A DNA stretch of 64,000 nucleotides, taken from NCBI RefSeq assembly GCF_003605475.1, contig NZ_RAHX01000001.1:62001-126000 (forward strand), in the 5' to 3' direction. The notes beneath the pieces are model-generated. The model made no database searches, was not told where the DNA came from, and worked only from the letters and a program-made list of their open reading frames with translations. Shown here piece after piece: positions 1-7,806 of the stretch; within the stretch, counting starts at the first letter, position 1; every line of letters starts with the position of its first letter. The stretch comes from Aurantiacibacter aquimixticola. Its GTDB lineage: Bacteria; Pseudomonadota; Alphaproteobacteria; Sphingomonadales; Sphingomonadaceae. The translations under genes were made by a program, and so were the position numbers.

Positions 1-203
1 CGGGCTTTCATGGGTTCCACGTGCTGATCGGCACGATCTTCCTGATTGTCTGCCTCGCCCGCACCTATAAGGGGCACTTCACCTCCCGCCAGCATTTCGG
101 TTTCGAAGCGGCGGCCTGGTACTGGCACTTCGTCGATGTGGTTTGGCTGTTCCTCTTCATCGCCGTCTATGTCTGGGGCGGCTGGGGCGCAGAGACTCAC
201 TGA
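1..203 (+). CDS. ctaE: Cytochrome c oxidase subunit III, C-terminal fragment
   Basis: The 5' part lies outside the window; reading starts in frame at base 3 with GFHGFHV and ends at a TGA at 201-203, leaving 66 residues. The fragment holds two hydrophobic helices and the stretch [18 protein letters not shown], which is the last-helix signature of heme-copper oxidase subunit III (known family trait). It belongs to the aa3-type terminal oxidase in the inner membrane. The next gene is SURF1, an oxidase assembly factor, which fits an oxidase operon running in from the left. Confidence 0.9.
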   Translation, partial: GFHGFHVLIGTIFLIVCLARTYKGHFTSRQHFGFEAAAWYWHFVDVVWLFLFIAVYVWGGWGAETH

Positions 204-219
204 TAAGGGAAGGGCGCGC

Positions 220-795
220 ATGACGCAGCGCCGCATTCCGATCATCCCGACCGTGGTGGTGGTTGCCGCCGCCGCTGTCATGGTCGCGCTCGGCTTCTGG
301 CAACTTGGCCGTGCGGATGAAAAGACGGCGCAAATCGCGCGATATTCGCAGACCGATCAAAGTGTCGCACCGCGCGAGCTTACACGCGAAGGTGTGCTCG
401 ATGGCGAGCAGCTTTATTCGCCGGTCACGCTGGATTGCAATCGTCCGCTAGGCATTCGCAGCACGGCGGGCACCAGTGCGGAAGGGGCGAAGGGCTTTGC
501 CCATGTCGCCGAGTGTTTCGACGTCGGTCCGCAAACCGTCGAGGCGGCGCTTGGCTTTTCCCGCAGACCGCAGTCGCCGGAGTGGGCCGGCGGCCGCGTC
601 ATAGGAATCCTCGGCCCAAATGGCAAAGTCGTCGCCGACCCGCCGCTTGCCGATCTTGAGCCGCTGGCTCGTCCCGATCCGAGCGATCTGCCGAACAACC
701 ACCTCGCCTATGCGGGCCAGTGGTTCTTTTTCGCGCTGACGGCATTGCTGATCTACGGCTTCGCGCTACGAAAGAAGTGGCGCGAGCGGGATTAG
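220..795 (+). CDS. SURF1 family cytochrome oxidase assembly protein
   Basis: The 191-residue protein has an N-terminal membrane helix (about residues 8-24) followed by the SURF1 signature LGFWQLGRADEK, and a second helix near the C-terminus (WFFFALTALLIYGFAL) before a basic tail. SURF1 proteins help insert heme a into oxidase subunit I (family knowledge). It is short compared with the usual 230-250 residues, so the periplasmic domain is compact. The ATG at 220 was chosen because it opens the membrane helix; an upstream in-frame extension would overlap the oxidase gene. It starts 16 bases after the subunit III stop, so co-transcription is likely. Confidence 0.85.
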   Translation: MTQRRIPIIPTVVVVAAAAVMVALGFWQLGRADEKTAQIARYSQTDQSVAPRELTREGVLDGEQLYSPVTLDCNRPLGIRSTAGTSAEGAKGFAHVAECFDVGPQTVEAALGFSRRPQSPEWAGGRVIGILGPNGKVVADPPLADLEPLARPDPSDLPNNHLAYAGQWFFFALTALLIYGFALRKKWRERD

Positions 796-839
796 CCATC
801 TTGCCGCGCACCGCAGCGCTCGCTACGCCGCAGCGCAGC

Positions 840-2240
840 ATGAAATACGTCTCGACCCGCGGCTCCGCGCCTGTTCTTGATTTCGAGGGCGTCACCCTCG
901 CCGGCCTTGCAAGCGATGGCGGGCTGTACGTGCCGGAAGAATGGCCGCGCTTTGCCCCTGACGAGATCGCCGCGATGGCGGGCCTGCCCTACGCCGAACT
1001 TGCCGTGCGCGTCATGGCGCCATTCACCGCAGGGTCGCTCACCGAGGACGAGCTGCGCGCGCTGTGCGAGGCCGCTTACGGCACCTTCGCGCATGAGGCG
1101 GTGACCCCGCTGGTCCAGCTCGACCATCGTCATCACCTGCTCGAGCTGTTCCACGGCCCCACGCTCGCTTTCAAGGACGTGGCGCTGCAATTGCTCGGGC
1201 GGCTTTTCGAACGCTTTCTGAGCCAGCGCGACGACCACCTTACCATCGTTGGCGCGACCAGCGGCGACACGGGCAGCGCCGCTATCGATGCGGTGGCCGG
1301 GCGCGAGGGCGTCGATATCTTCATGCTGCATCCGCGGGGCCGGGTAAGCGATGTCCAGCGCCGCCAGATGACGACGGTGCACGCGCCGAACGTCCACAAT
1401 ATCGCGATCCACGGCAGCTTCGACGACGCGCAGGCCGTGGTGAAGCGCATGTTCGTCGACCCGACATTGACGGAGCGCTTTCGTATCGGCGCGGTCAATT
1501 CCATCAACTGGGCGCGGCTGATGGCGCAGGTGGTGTACTACTTCGCCGCCGCCCTGCAATTGGGTGCGCCGCAGCGCCAGATCGCGTTCTCGGTGCCGAC
1601 GGGCAATTTTGGCGATGTATTCGCGGGCTATGTCGCCGCGCGCATGGGACTTCCCATCAAGCGTCTGATCGTCGCCACCAATGTCAACGACATACTCCAC
1701 CGTGCGCTTTCCAGCGGCGACTATTCTGCGGGCGAAGTCACTCCCACCGACGCGCCCAGCATGGATATTCAGGTATCCAGCAATTTCGAGCGGCTGCTCT
1801 TCGATCTCGGCGGCCGCGACGGCGCGGCGTTGGCGGAGCAGATGCGCGGTTTCGATGCCGAACGCGCCATGCAGTTGACCGACAACCAGCGCGAAGGTGC
1901 GGCGGGCCTCTTCGCCAGCGTGCGCGCCACGCCGGAGGATACGGCGGCAGCAATGCGCTGGGCGGCAGAGCGTTGCGGCGAAGTGCTCGATCCGCACACC
2001 GCCATCGGTCTCCACGCAGCGCGCACGGCCGATCTCGACCTAGCGGTGCCTATTGTCACGCTGGCCACCGCGCATCCTGCGAAATTCCCCGACGCCGTGG
2101 AGCGCGCCATCGGGCAGCGCCCGGACTTGCCGTCCCGCATCGGCAATCTGTTCGATCTGCAAGAGCGCTACGACACGCTGCCGGGCGATTACGACACCGT
2201 GCGCGATTACGTTGCCGAGCGTGCAACGCCGAGCCGCTGA
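840..2240 (+). CDS. thrC: Threonine synthase
   Basis: This 466-residue PLP enzyme converts O-phosphohomoserine to threonine. The N-terminus (MKYVSTRG, then GGLYVPEEWP) is typical of threonine synthase, the PLP lysine is K112 in TLAFKDVALQLLG, and the phosphate-binding GATSGDTGSAA loop follows. The ATG at 840 is used because the family starts exactly with this YVSTRG motif; the longer frame from 720 would run into SURF1. The gene is complete and of normal length. Its stop overlaps the next start (ATGA-type, base 2240), which indicates translational coupling with the methyltransferase. Confidence 0.95.
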   Translation: MKYVSTRGSAPVLDFEGVTLAGLASDGGLYVPEEWPRFAPDEIAAMAGLPYAELAVRVMAPFTAGSLTEDELRALCEAAYGTFAHEAVTPLVQLDHRHHLLELFHGPTLAFKDVALQLLGRLFERFLSQRDDHLTIVGATSGDTGSAAIDAVAGREGVDIFMLHPRGRVSDVQRRQMTTVHAPNVHNIAIHGSFDDAQAVVKRMFVDPTLTERFRIGAVNSINWARLMAQVVYYFAAALQLGAPQRQIAFSVPTGNFGDVFAGYVAARMGLPIKRLIVATNVNDILHRALSSGDYSAGEVTPTDAPSMDIQVSSNFERLLFDLGGRDGAALAEQMRGFDAERAMQLTDNQREGAAGLFASVRATPEDTAAAMRWAAERCGEVLDPHTAIGLHAARTADLDLAVPIVTLATAHPAKFPDAVERAIGQRPDLPSRIGNLFDLQERYDTLPGDYDTVRDYVAERATPSR

Positions 2241-3133
2241 TGGCTAGGGTGGCCGCCAGTCCCATCGTCATGACCGGCAGGGGCTGGTCCGATTACGGCC
2301 TCGTCGACAGCGGCAATGGCCGAAAGCTGGAACGGTACGGCGACTATCGCTTCATCCGGCCCGAGCCGCAGGCCATGTGGCAGCCTCGCTTGGCGACAAG
2401 CGAGTGGGACGCGCATGGCGAGTTCATCCCCGGCAGCGACGAGGATGGCGGCGGACGCTGGCATTACCAGAAGCGCGTGCCGGACGATGGCTGGCAGCTT
2501 GGCTGGAACGAGGTCCGCTTCACCGCCCAGTGCACACCCTTCCGCCATCTCGGCTTCTTTCCCGACATGGCGCCCGTGTGGGACTGGATGCGCGAGCAGC
2601 TAGCGGGGCGCGAGGATACAGAAACGCTCAACCTCTTCGGCTACACCGGCGTCGGCTCGCTGGCGCTGTCGCGCCACGGCCGGGTTACTCATGTCGACGC
2701 GAGCAAGAAATCGGTCGCCCAGGCGCGCGACAATGCCGGGCTCTCCGGCATGGAGGACACGCCTGTCCGCTGGCTGGTGGACGATGCGGCCAAGTTCGCC
2801 GCGCGCGAGGTGCGGCGAGAGCGGCGGTATGACGGCATCATCCTCGATCCGCCCAAATTCGGTCGCGGTCCGAAGAACGAGACGTGGCGGCTGGAGGACG
2901 ACCTGCCGGGCCTGATCGGCGACTGCCGCCGACTGCTGGATGGCGACAGCCGCTTTCTCTTCCTCACCGTCTATGCCGTGCGGATGAGCGCGCTATCGAT
3001 CGGCGGCCTGCTGACCGAAGCCTTTGCGGACTTGCCCGGCCACATCGAGTGCGGCGAGCTGGCGGTGCAGGAGGACGGTCCGGACGGACGCCTGCTGCCT
3101 ACCGCCATTTTCGCGCGCTGGCGCAACGACTGA
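2240..3133 (+). CDS. Class I SAM-dependent methyltransferase (RlmI/COG1092-like)
   Basis: The 297-residue protein has a Rossmann methyltransferase core: the SAM-binding motif LNLFGYTGVGSLAL, an acidic VDASKKSVAQARDNA strand, and the catalytic-type loop IILDPPKFGRGP, which is the DPPxF motif of the RlmI/RlmK group of 23S rRNA m5C methyltransferases. It lacks an obvious PUA domain, so the substrate is uncertain (rRNA is an inference). The start overlaps the thrC stop. Its TGA (3131-3133) abuts the stop of the converging DUF1499 gene, so the two stops together form the palindrome TGATCA. Confidence 0.8.
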   Translation: MARVAASPIVMTGRGWSDYGLVDSGNGRKLERYGDYRFIRPEPQAMWQPRLATSEWDAHGEFIPGSDEDGGGRWHYQKRVPDDGWQLGWNEVRFTAQCTPFRHLGFFPDMAPVWDWMREQLAGREDTETLNLFGYTGVGSLALSRHGRVTHVDASKKSVAQARDNAGLSGMEDTPVRWLVDDAAKFAAREVRRERRYDGIILDPPKFGRGPKNETWRLEDDLPGLIGDCRRLLDGDSRFLFLTVYAVRMSALSIGGLLTEAFADLPGHIECGELAVQEDGPDGRLLPTAIFARWRND

Positions 3134-3919
3134 TCACATATTCCGCAAGTCGGCGAGGAAGCTGCTCACCCGCTCGGCATTGTAGCCGAGATCGGACACG
3201 CCGACGCGGCTGACCGAGCGCATATCGACCCGTGTGCTGCCATCGGCGACGGGCGTTACTTCCACGACGACATCGTCGAAAAAGCGAATGAAGCCTGCCG
3301 TTGCGGTCGCTTCCAATACGCCTTGTGCGGGATCGACATTGACGATCTCCCAGCCTCGCTCCTCCGCCAGCGTGCGCGCATTGGCAAGGACGGCTTCGGG
3401 CGATCGGTCGATCACGACGGGCTGGATATCGGGATAACCTTCGCGGTGCGCGGAACGCCATTCCTCCATATTGTTGAACGGGACCAGATTGTCTTCCCGC
3501 AGGGTGAGCTGGCGAAACTCGGGCGGCTCCTCGAGATCGGTCGAGATGTCATGCAGCGGCGGGTGCGCGCGTGCCGGCGCAATCACTTGCGTGTAGATGA
3601 CGCCAAGCGTCACTACGCTCAGCACGAGGGCCACTGGCGAACGCCAGCCCGCACCGCGCTTGCGCAGCAGACCCATGACAATGCCGACGACCGCGACAAC
3701 GAACAGGGCGATCATCGGCCACATCATGTACATGAAACCGCGAAAGCCGGTGATTTTGTCGATCAGGCCGTAGCGCGCGAGGATCAGCGAGCCGATCCCG
3801 ATCAGCAGCACGAGAAGCGCGCCGCCAAGCGCGAACTTGCCGATCAGCTGCGTGATGCGGCTCTTTCCCTTGCTGGTCCCTGCCGGTTCGGTGGCGGTTG
3901 TGTCGGTGGTCTCGTTCAC
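3134..3919 (-). CDS. DUF1499 family membrane protein
   Basis: 261 residues. Residues about 25-110 carry three membrane helices (ALLVLLIGIGSLIL, MMWPMIALFVVAVVGIVMG, VALVLSVVTLGVIY); the rest is a soluble DUF1499 domain with the family-like ending TRVDMRSVSRVGVSDLGYNAERV. Function is unknown. The start is a GTG at 3919, chosen because an AGGGAG ribosome site lies six bases upstream; upstream sequence reads through without a better start. It converges on the methyltransferase with no intergenic space and stands alone. Confidence 0.75.
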   Translation of the reverse strand: MNETTDTTATEPAGTSKGKSRITQLIGKFALGGALLVLLIGIGSLILARYGLIDKITGFRGFMYMMWPMIALFVVAVVGIVMGLLRKRGAGWRSPVALVLSVVTLGVIYTQVIAPARAHPPLHDISTDLEEPPEFRQLTLREDNLVPFNNMEEWRSAHREGYPDIQPVVIDRSPEAVLANARTLAEERGWEIVNVDPAQGVLEATATAGFIRFFDDVVVEVTPVADGSTRVDMRSVSRVGVSDLGYNAERVSSFLADLRNM

Positions 3920-4043
3920 GAAATTCTCCCTGTGTCGCTGTCGGCGATGCGCTCGCAGCGGCGATCGTGCAAATTCTAACGCGCTGCGCGGGCAATAGGC
4001 TCCCGCTTGCCAAGCTTCGGCCCCGCTGTCATGCCCCGCCGCC

Positions 4044-4415
4044 ATGTCCGACAGTCTCTACCTCGAACTCGCCGATTTCGAGCACGATGTGCATACCGGG
4101 ATTTACTCGGAGGAAACCGGCAAGCCGCAACCCTTGCGCTTCACGGTGCGGGCAAAGCTGAAAGCGCTCGATTTCTACGACGCCGATACATCGCTGGACG
4201 AGAGCAAGAATTACATGGACCTGAAATTCGCCTGTTCCGAGGCACTTGGCGATCGGCATTACAAGCTTATCGAAGCCGTGGCCGATAATGTCTGCGAAAC
4301 GCTGTTCCTGCAGGACAAGCGGATCGAGCAGGTGGAGGTGAAGATCGTAAAGCTGGCACTGAGCGAGGCTGATGAGCGCATCGGCATCACCCTTACGCGA
4401 GAGCGGCGCGGGTGA
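4044..4415 (+). CDS. folB: Dihydroneopterin aldolase
   Basis: The 123-residue protein matches the FolB fold: an early ELADFEHDVHTGIYSEE segment (family pattern of the GxxGxxxxE type, here modified), then NYMDLKFACSEAL and HYKLIEAVADNVCETLF, the helix with the catalytic-region sequence found in folate aldolases. The activity would be conversion of 7,8-dihydroneopterin to 6-hydroxymethyl-dihydropterin. It diverges from the DUF1499 gene across about 125 bases. The next gene starts on a GTGA overlap. Confidence 0.8.
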   Translation: MSDSLYLELADFEHDVHTGIYSEETGKPQPLRFTVRAKLKALDFYDADTSLDESKNYMDLKFACSEALGDRHYKLIEAVADNVCETLFLQDKRIEQVEVKIVKLALSEADERIGITLTRERRG

Positions 4416-4717
4416 GTGCGCACCGACTGGAAGCGCGCGGCCTGCCAGAAGCGCCGCTCGATGCCGCTGCGGCGTTTTCCACGCGATTAGTTGCCGAAGC
4501 GCGGGCATTGGCGCCGGGCGATCTCGTGATACTGTTCGATCATGCGGACCATACGCATGACAGCTGGCGCCGCGCGGCCGTGGAGGAACTGGCGCGCGAA
4601 GGCGTTCCAGGCAGGGTGAATGCGGTGGTCGGGCCTGCGGGCGAGGGGCTGGAGCAGGCCGCCACTTACCTCGAGCGCGCACCTGGCGTAACGGGACAGA
4701 TCTTCTCTCTCGCCTGA
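4412..4717 (+). CDS. Small Rossmann-fold-like protein of unknown function
   Basis: 101 residues, starting on a GTG that overlaps the folB stop (GTGA at 4412-4415), so translation is probably coupled. It contains two short beta-alpha units ([14 protein letters not shown] and [24 protein letters not shown]) and ends [10 protein letters not shown]. That looks like part of a Rossmann fold without a clear dinucleotide-binding glycine motif. I do not recognise a function. Coupling to folB suggests a role near folate or pterin metabolism, but that is inference only. Confidence 0.65.
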   Translation: MSAHRLEARGLPEAPLDAAAAFSTRLVAEARALAPGDLVILFDHADHTHDSWRRAAVEELAREGVPGRVNAVVGPAGEGLEQAATYLERAPGVTGQIFSLA

Positions 4718-4828
4718 ACGCTTTCCTACAGCGTGTCGGTTCGCCCATCGCTGGCGCATGAATGGCTCCCACCACTCTCATCGCATCGCTCCTGGCCCAA
4801 GCAGGAAAACCGCAGAAAACTTTGGCTC

Positions 4829-4859
4829 CAGGACACTGTCACACTTGTCACACCCTTGC
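4829..4859 (+). repeat. Copy A of a dispersed intergenic motif with TGTCACAC direct repeats
   Basis: Upstream of moaA, the stretch beginning CAGGACACTGTCACAC and continuing TTGTCACACCCTTGC matches 28 of 31 bases with a second stretch at 41994-42024 next to mgtE. It contains two direct TGTCACAC units 9 bases apart, about 40 bases before the moaA ATG. The spacing suits a regulator binding tandem half-sites or a small dispersed repeat. Function is unknown. Confidence 0.55.
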
Positions 4860-4898
4860 CGATTGCCACGCGCGCTCGGGACCGGCACAAGGGTGGTG

Positions 4899-5900
4899 AT
4901 GACCGCGCCCGCTCCCCTGATCGACCGCTTCGACCGGCGCGTCACCTACCTGCGGCTGTCGGTCACCGATCGCTGCGATCTGCGATGCGCATACTGTATG
5001 CCCGAACGCATGCGCTTTCTGCCCAAGGCCGAAGTGCTGACACTCGAGGAACTGCACCGCCTTGCGCTCGCCTTCATCGATCGCGGCGTGACCAAGATCA
5101 GGCTGACCGGCGGTGAACCGCTGGTCCGACGCGATGTCATGGACCTGGTGCGCGCTTTGGGCCGCCGTTTGGGTACTGGGCTTGAGGAACTGACGCTCAC
5201 CACCAATGGCACGCAATTGTCGGAACATGCCGAAGCGCTGGCGGCGGCCGGTGTAAAGCGCGTCAATGTCAGCCTCGACACTCTCGACCCCGCGCTGTTC
5301 GCCCGGCTTACACGGCGCGATGCGCTGGTGAGGGTGCTGGAAGGCATTGCCGCTGCGAAGGCGGCTGGCCTGCGCGTCAAGCTGAATGCGGTCGCGCTGA
5401 AGGGGTTGAACGAAGCCGAACTCCCATCGCTGATGGAATGGGCGCATGGTGAGGGCCACGATCTCACGCTGATCGAAGCGATGCCGCTGGGCGAGGTGGA
5501 TGGCGAACGCGCAGAGCACTACCTGCCACTGACCGCGGTCCGCGATGCGATGGAGGCACGCTTCACACTTGTGCCACTGGCAGGGAGCACTGGCGGCCCT
5601 GCGCGCTACGTTAAGGTGGCGGAGACGGGCGGACAACTCGGCTTCATCACTCCCCTCACGCGCAACTTCTGTGCCTCCTGCAACCGCGTGCGTGTCACTG
5701 CCACAGGCCAGTTCTATGGCTGCCTGGGCGGCGCGGAGAGCGTGGATCTGCGTGCGGCGCTACGCTCCGACGCACCGGATGCGCGGCTGGACGGGGCGCT
5801 GGACGCGGCAATGCGGCTGAAGCCGGAACGCCACCACTTCCGCATCGCGCCCGGTGTCGCACCGACTGTCGGGCGACACATGTCGGTGACCGGCGGCTGA
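4899..5900 (+). CDS. moaA: GTP 3',8-cyclase, molybdenum cofactor biosynthesis
   Basis: 333 residues; a radical SAM enzyme that converts GTP to 3',8-cyclo-GTP, the first step to cyclic pyranopterin. The radical SAM cluster ligands are C26, C30 and C33 (CDLRCAYC); the C-terminal second cluster lies in [22 protein letters not shown] as C-x2-C-x13-C, and the protein ends in the expected GG. The ATG at 4899 places the radical SAM motif at the usual distance; the longer frame from 4758 would translate the repeat motif. moaD starts on the stop codon (base 5900), followed by moaE, giving a compact moaA-D-E operon. Confidence 0.95.
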   Translation: MTAPAPLIDRFDRRVTYLRLSVTDRCDLRCAYCMPERMRFLPKAEVLTLEELHRLALAFIDRGVTKIRLTGGEPLVRRDVMDLVRALGRRLGTGLEELTLTTNGTQLSEHAEALAAAGVKRVNVSLDTLDPALFARLTRRDALVRVLEGIAAAKAAGLRVKLNAVALKGLNEAELPSLMEWAHGEGHDLTLIEAMPLGEVDGERAEHYLPLTAVRDAMEARFTLVPLAGSTGGPARYVKVAETGGQLGFITPLTRNFCASCNRVRVTATGQFYGCLGGAESVDLRAALRSDAPDARLDGALDAAMRLKPERHHFRIAPGVAPTVGRHMSVTGG

Positions 5901-6142
5901 TGGCGGTGCGCGTGATCCTGCTCGGCAAGCTGGCCGACCTGGCGGACGATCCGGGGATGACACTGGACGCGCCTGTCGATTGGCGGCGGCTGCTCGACGC
6001 GCTCGGCCCCGAGCTTGCCGATGCCGCCCGGCAGGATACGGTCCGCGTCGCTGTCGATGGCGATGTGCTGGGCGACAAGACGGCGCTCGATGCGGGTGAA
6101 GGCGCGGAGGTCGCGCTGCTGCCGCCGGTCAGCGGGGGCTGA
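5900..6142 (+). CDS. moaD: Molybdopterin synthase sulfur-carrier subunit
   Basis: 80 residues with a ubiquitin-like fold pattern and the obligatory C-terminal Gly-Gly (LLPPVSGG), which carries the thiocarboxylate sulfur to cyclic pyranopterin. The start overlaps the moaA stop by one base (TGATG). The sequence EVALLPPVSGG is diagnostic for the family. It partners with MoaE, encoded three bases downstream. Confidence 0.93.
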   Translation: MAVRVILLGKLADLADDPGMTLDAPVDWRRLLDALGPELADAARQDTVRVAVDGDVLGDKTALDAGEGAEVALLPPVSGG

Positions 6143-6145
6143 TCC

Positions 6146-6604
6146 ATGCGCGATGTGCAATTGCTGGAAACGGGCTTCTCGCCCGGCAAGGCGCTCGGCC
6201 TGTTTGCGAAGGCCCATCCGGAAGCGGGCGCGATCGCCAGCTTCGTCGGCAAGGTGCGGCCCGATGGTGACGTCAAGGTGCTCGAGATCACGCACTATGC
6301 GCCGCTTACCCTGCCTGGCATGAAAGCGCTGGCGGAGCAGGCGGAGGCGCGCTGGGCGCTCGACGGGCTGCTGATCCACCATCGTGTGGGCAAGCTACGG
6401 CCGCGCTCACCGATCGTGCTCGTCGCCGCTGCCGCGCGCCATCGGAGGGACGCCTTCGAAGCGGTCGATTTCTGCATGGATCACCTGAAGTCCGAAAGCT
6501 GGTTCTGGAAACGCGAGCGCCGCGGCACCGGGCAGCAGGGCGCATGGCACTGGATAGAACCGCGCGATCAGGACCGCGCCGATCTTGCGCGCTGGAAGAT
6601 TTGA
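6146..6604 (+). CDS. moaE: Molybdopterin synthase catalytic subunit
   Basis: 152 residues. MoaE landmarks are the early SFVGKVRPDG segment, the LEITHYAPLTLPGMKALAEQ region, IHHRVGKLRP, and the conserved C-terminal LKSESWFWKRE, which holds the catalytic lysine region. With MoaD it inserts two sulfurs to form molybdopterin. The stop codon (6602-6604) lies inside a perfect FNR-type palindrome at 6601-6614, so this end is also the regulatory region of the next gene. Confidence 0.93.
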   Translation: MRDVQLLETGFSPGKALGLFAKAHPEAGAIASFVGKVRPDGDVKVLEITHYAPLTLPGMKALAEQAEARWALDGLLIHHRVGKLRPRSPIVLVAAAARHRRDAFEAVDFCMDHLKSESWFWKRERRGTGQQGAWHWIEPRDQDRADLARWKI

Positions 6605-6614
6605 TCCAGATCAA
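6601..6614. promoter_or_regulatory. Perfect FNR box (TTGATCCAGATCAA)
   Basis: The sequence is TTGAT-N4-ATCAA with no mismatch, the consensus for FNR/FnrL/FixK-type regulators (established). It overlaps the moaE stop. Its centre (6607.5) lies 60.5 bases before the ATG at 6668. A weak -10-like hexamer TAGTAG at 6637-6642 would put the start site near 6649, exactly the -41.5 spacing of a class II FNR-activated promoter. A gene for an FNR-type regulator lies just downstream at 7129-7806. Confidence 0.75.
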
Positions 6615-6667
6615 GGCGCGGATGCGCGAATCGGTCTAGTAGGCTCCTCACAGGAAGGAGACCTCTC

Positions 6668-7099
6668 ATGGCCGAACAACTCACCCGCGAACAGATTGCC
6701 GAGGCTGCCGACATTCACGTGGTCCCACCGCGCTACATCCGCAATGCACCCATCGATCGGACATTCGAACTGCCGACGAGGCTGTATGTCGCCACCGTGG
6801 GGCTGTTCCTGGCGTATATCGCGCTGATGGCGAAAGGCTTCGCCCATCCCGAAATGGTGTTGCCCGCGGCAATTTTCGTGCTGTTCGTGGTGGCCGGCTT
6901 CGGCGTGCCGGGGATATGGACGCGGCTCGCGCCGGAGAACCCTGCGAGGGCCACGAGCTGGGCGCGCTTCAAGCAGGACGGCATCATGACTCCATTCGGC
7001 CGCACCAGCGCCCGCGATGCGACGGTGCAGGTGCTCATCCTGCCGGTGCTGATCTTTCTGTGGGGAGTGATCGCGGTGACGATAGCCGCCCTCGTCTGA
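6668..7099 (+). CDS. Small membrane protein, likely Fnr-controlled
   Basis: 143 residues, preceded by a strong AAGGAG ribosome site. After a hydrophilic N-terminus of about 35 residues come membrane helices at roughly 38-58, 62-80 and 117-143. I do not recognise a family. The perfect FNR box at class II spacing suggests induction under low oxygen (inference). Convergent with the fnr-type gene, with two or three hairpins between them. No cofactor-binding Cys or His motif is visible, so an enzymatic role is not obvious. Confidence 0.75.
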   Translation: MAEQLTREQIAEAADIHVVPPRYIRNAPIDRTFELPTRLYVATVGLFLAYIALMAKGFAHPEMVLPAAIFVLFVVAGFGVPGIWTRLAPENPARATSWARFKQDGIMTPFGRTSARDATVQVLILPVLIFLWGVIAVTIAALV

Positions 7100-7100
7100 C

Positions 7101-7127
7101 GGGTCTTGTGCGACCCGCCCGTTGGGC
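7101..7127. terminator. Two small hairpins between convergent genes
   Basis: GGGTC-N6-GACCC (7101-7116) is followed at once by GCCC-GTT-GGGC (7117-7127), in the 29 bases between the membrane protein stop and the Fnr-type stop. There is no U-tract on either strand, so terminator function is tentative. Confidence 0.4.
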
Positions 7128-7128
7128 G

Positions 7129-7806
7129 TCACTCCTCCAAACGCGTGGGATCGAGCAGTTCGATCCCACGCGTTCCTTTGCGCTGTATGGCTCCATCCTT
7201 TTCCAACCGCGAAAGCGAGCGGCTCACGGTCTCTATCGTCAGGCCAAGCATGCTGGCCATCTCGCAGCGCGTCAGCGGAAGGTCGAAACGCGCTGCCGGA
7301 TGGCACGGCGAATCGCTTGCCGCACGGGCCATGGCCAGCACCAGCGCACCGACCTGCGCATCGGCACTGCAGCCTGATCCGAGCGCGAGCAGGTCGCGGG
7401 CGGCATGCAGATCGTCCTGCGCTCTTCGAAGCAACGCCCGGGATAGCGCCGGATGCTTGTCCAGAGCCGCTTCCATGCTCGTACGGGCGAAAACGCACAG
7501 GCGGCAATCGGTCAATGCAACGACGTCATGCGATGGAAAGGGCGCGAAAAGCTCGCCGACAAACCCTGCGGGGTGTATCAGCGCCAGGATGCGCTCCTTG
7601 CCCTCGGCATCGAAGCTCGTGACTTTCAGCGCGCCGCTGATCAGCGTCGCACAGGCCGCATCCCGGTCTCCCGCCCTGAACAGCGTCTCTCCGCGGCCAA
7701 GCTGCCGGGCGGTTCCGGCATGTGCGAGTTCGGCACGCTCTTCTTCGCTGAGCACGGCGCAGGCGGCGCTGTCGCGCACCGGGCACGTGCTGCAGGAAAG
7801 GCTCAT
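7129..7806 (-). CDS. Crp/Fnr family regulator, oxygen-sensing [4Fe-4S] type
   Basis: 225 residues: N-terminal cysteines C5-x2-C8-x7-C16, the spacing of alphaproteobacterial FnrL/FnrN proteins, a cyclic-nucleotide-like beta barrel, and C104 at the position of E. coli FNR C122. This gives the four ligands of an oxygen-labile cluster. The C-terminal helix-turn-helix carries E192-T-V-S195-R196, the ExxSR code that reads TTGAT half-sites. It should activate or repress genes under low oxygen. Its start overlaps the stop of the upstream lipoprotein gene (ATGA). The last codons form a 15-bp perfect hairpin (7140-7174). Confidence 0.88.
   Translation of the reverse strand: MSLSCSTCPVRDSAACAVLSEEERAELAHAGTARQLGRGETLFRAGDRDAACATLISGALKVTSFDAEGKERILALIHPAGFVGELFAPFPSHDVVALTDCRLCVFARTSMEAALDKHPALSRALLRRAQDDLHAARDLLALGSGCSADAQVGALVLAMARAASDSPCHPAARFDLPLTRCEMASMLGLTIETVSRSLSRLEKDGAIQRKGTRGIELLDPTRLEE
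7140..7174. other. 15-bp perfect hairpin inside the 3' end of the Fnr-type gene
   Basis: AACGCGTGGGATCGA (7140-7154) and its exact reverse complement (7160-7174) flank the loop GCAGT. The region codes for GTRGIELLDPTR near the Fnr C-terminus. Such a stable stem between convergent genes may act as a terminator or 3' stabiliser for either transcript; the plus strand has only CCTTTG after it. Confidence 0.6.

Noticed and set aside
1973..2239. 89-codon extension of the methyltransferase frame
   Set aside because: It overlaps thrC coding sequence and is Arg/Ser-rich; the ATG overlapping the thrC stop is the better start.
4758..4898. N-terminal extension of moaA
   Set aside because: It would translate the intergenic TGTCACAC motif; MoaA proteins start close to the ATG at 4899.
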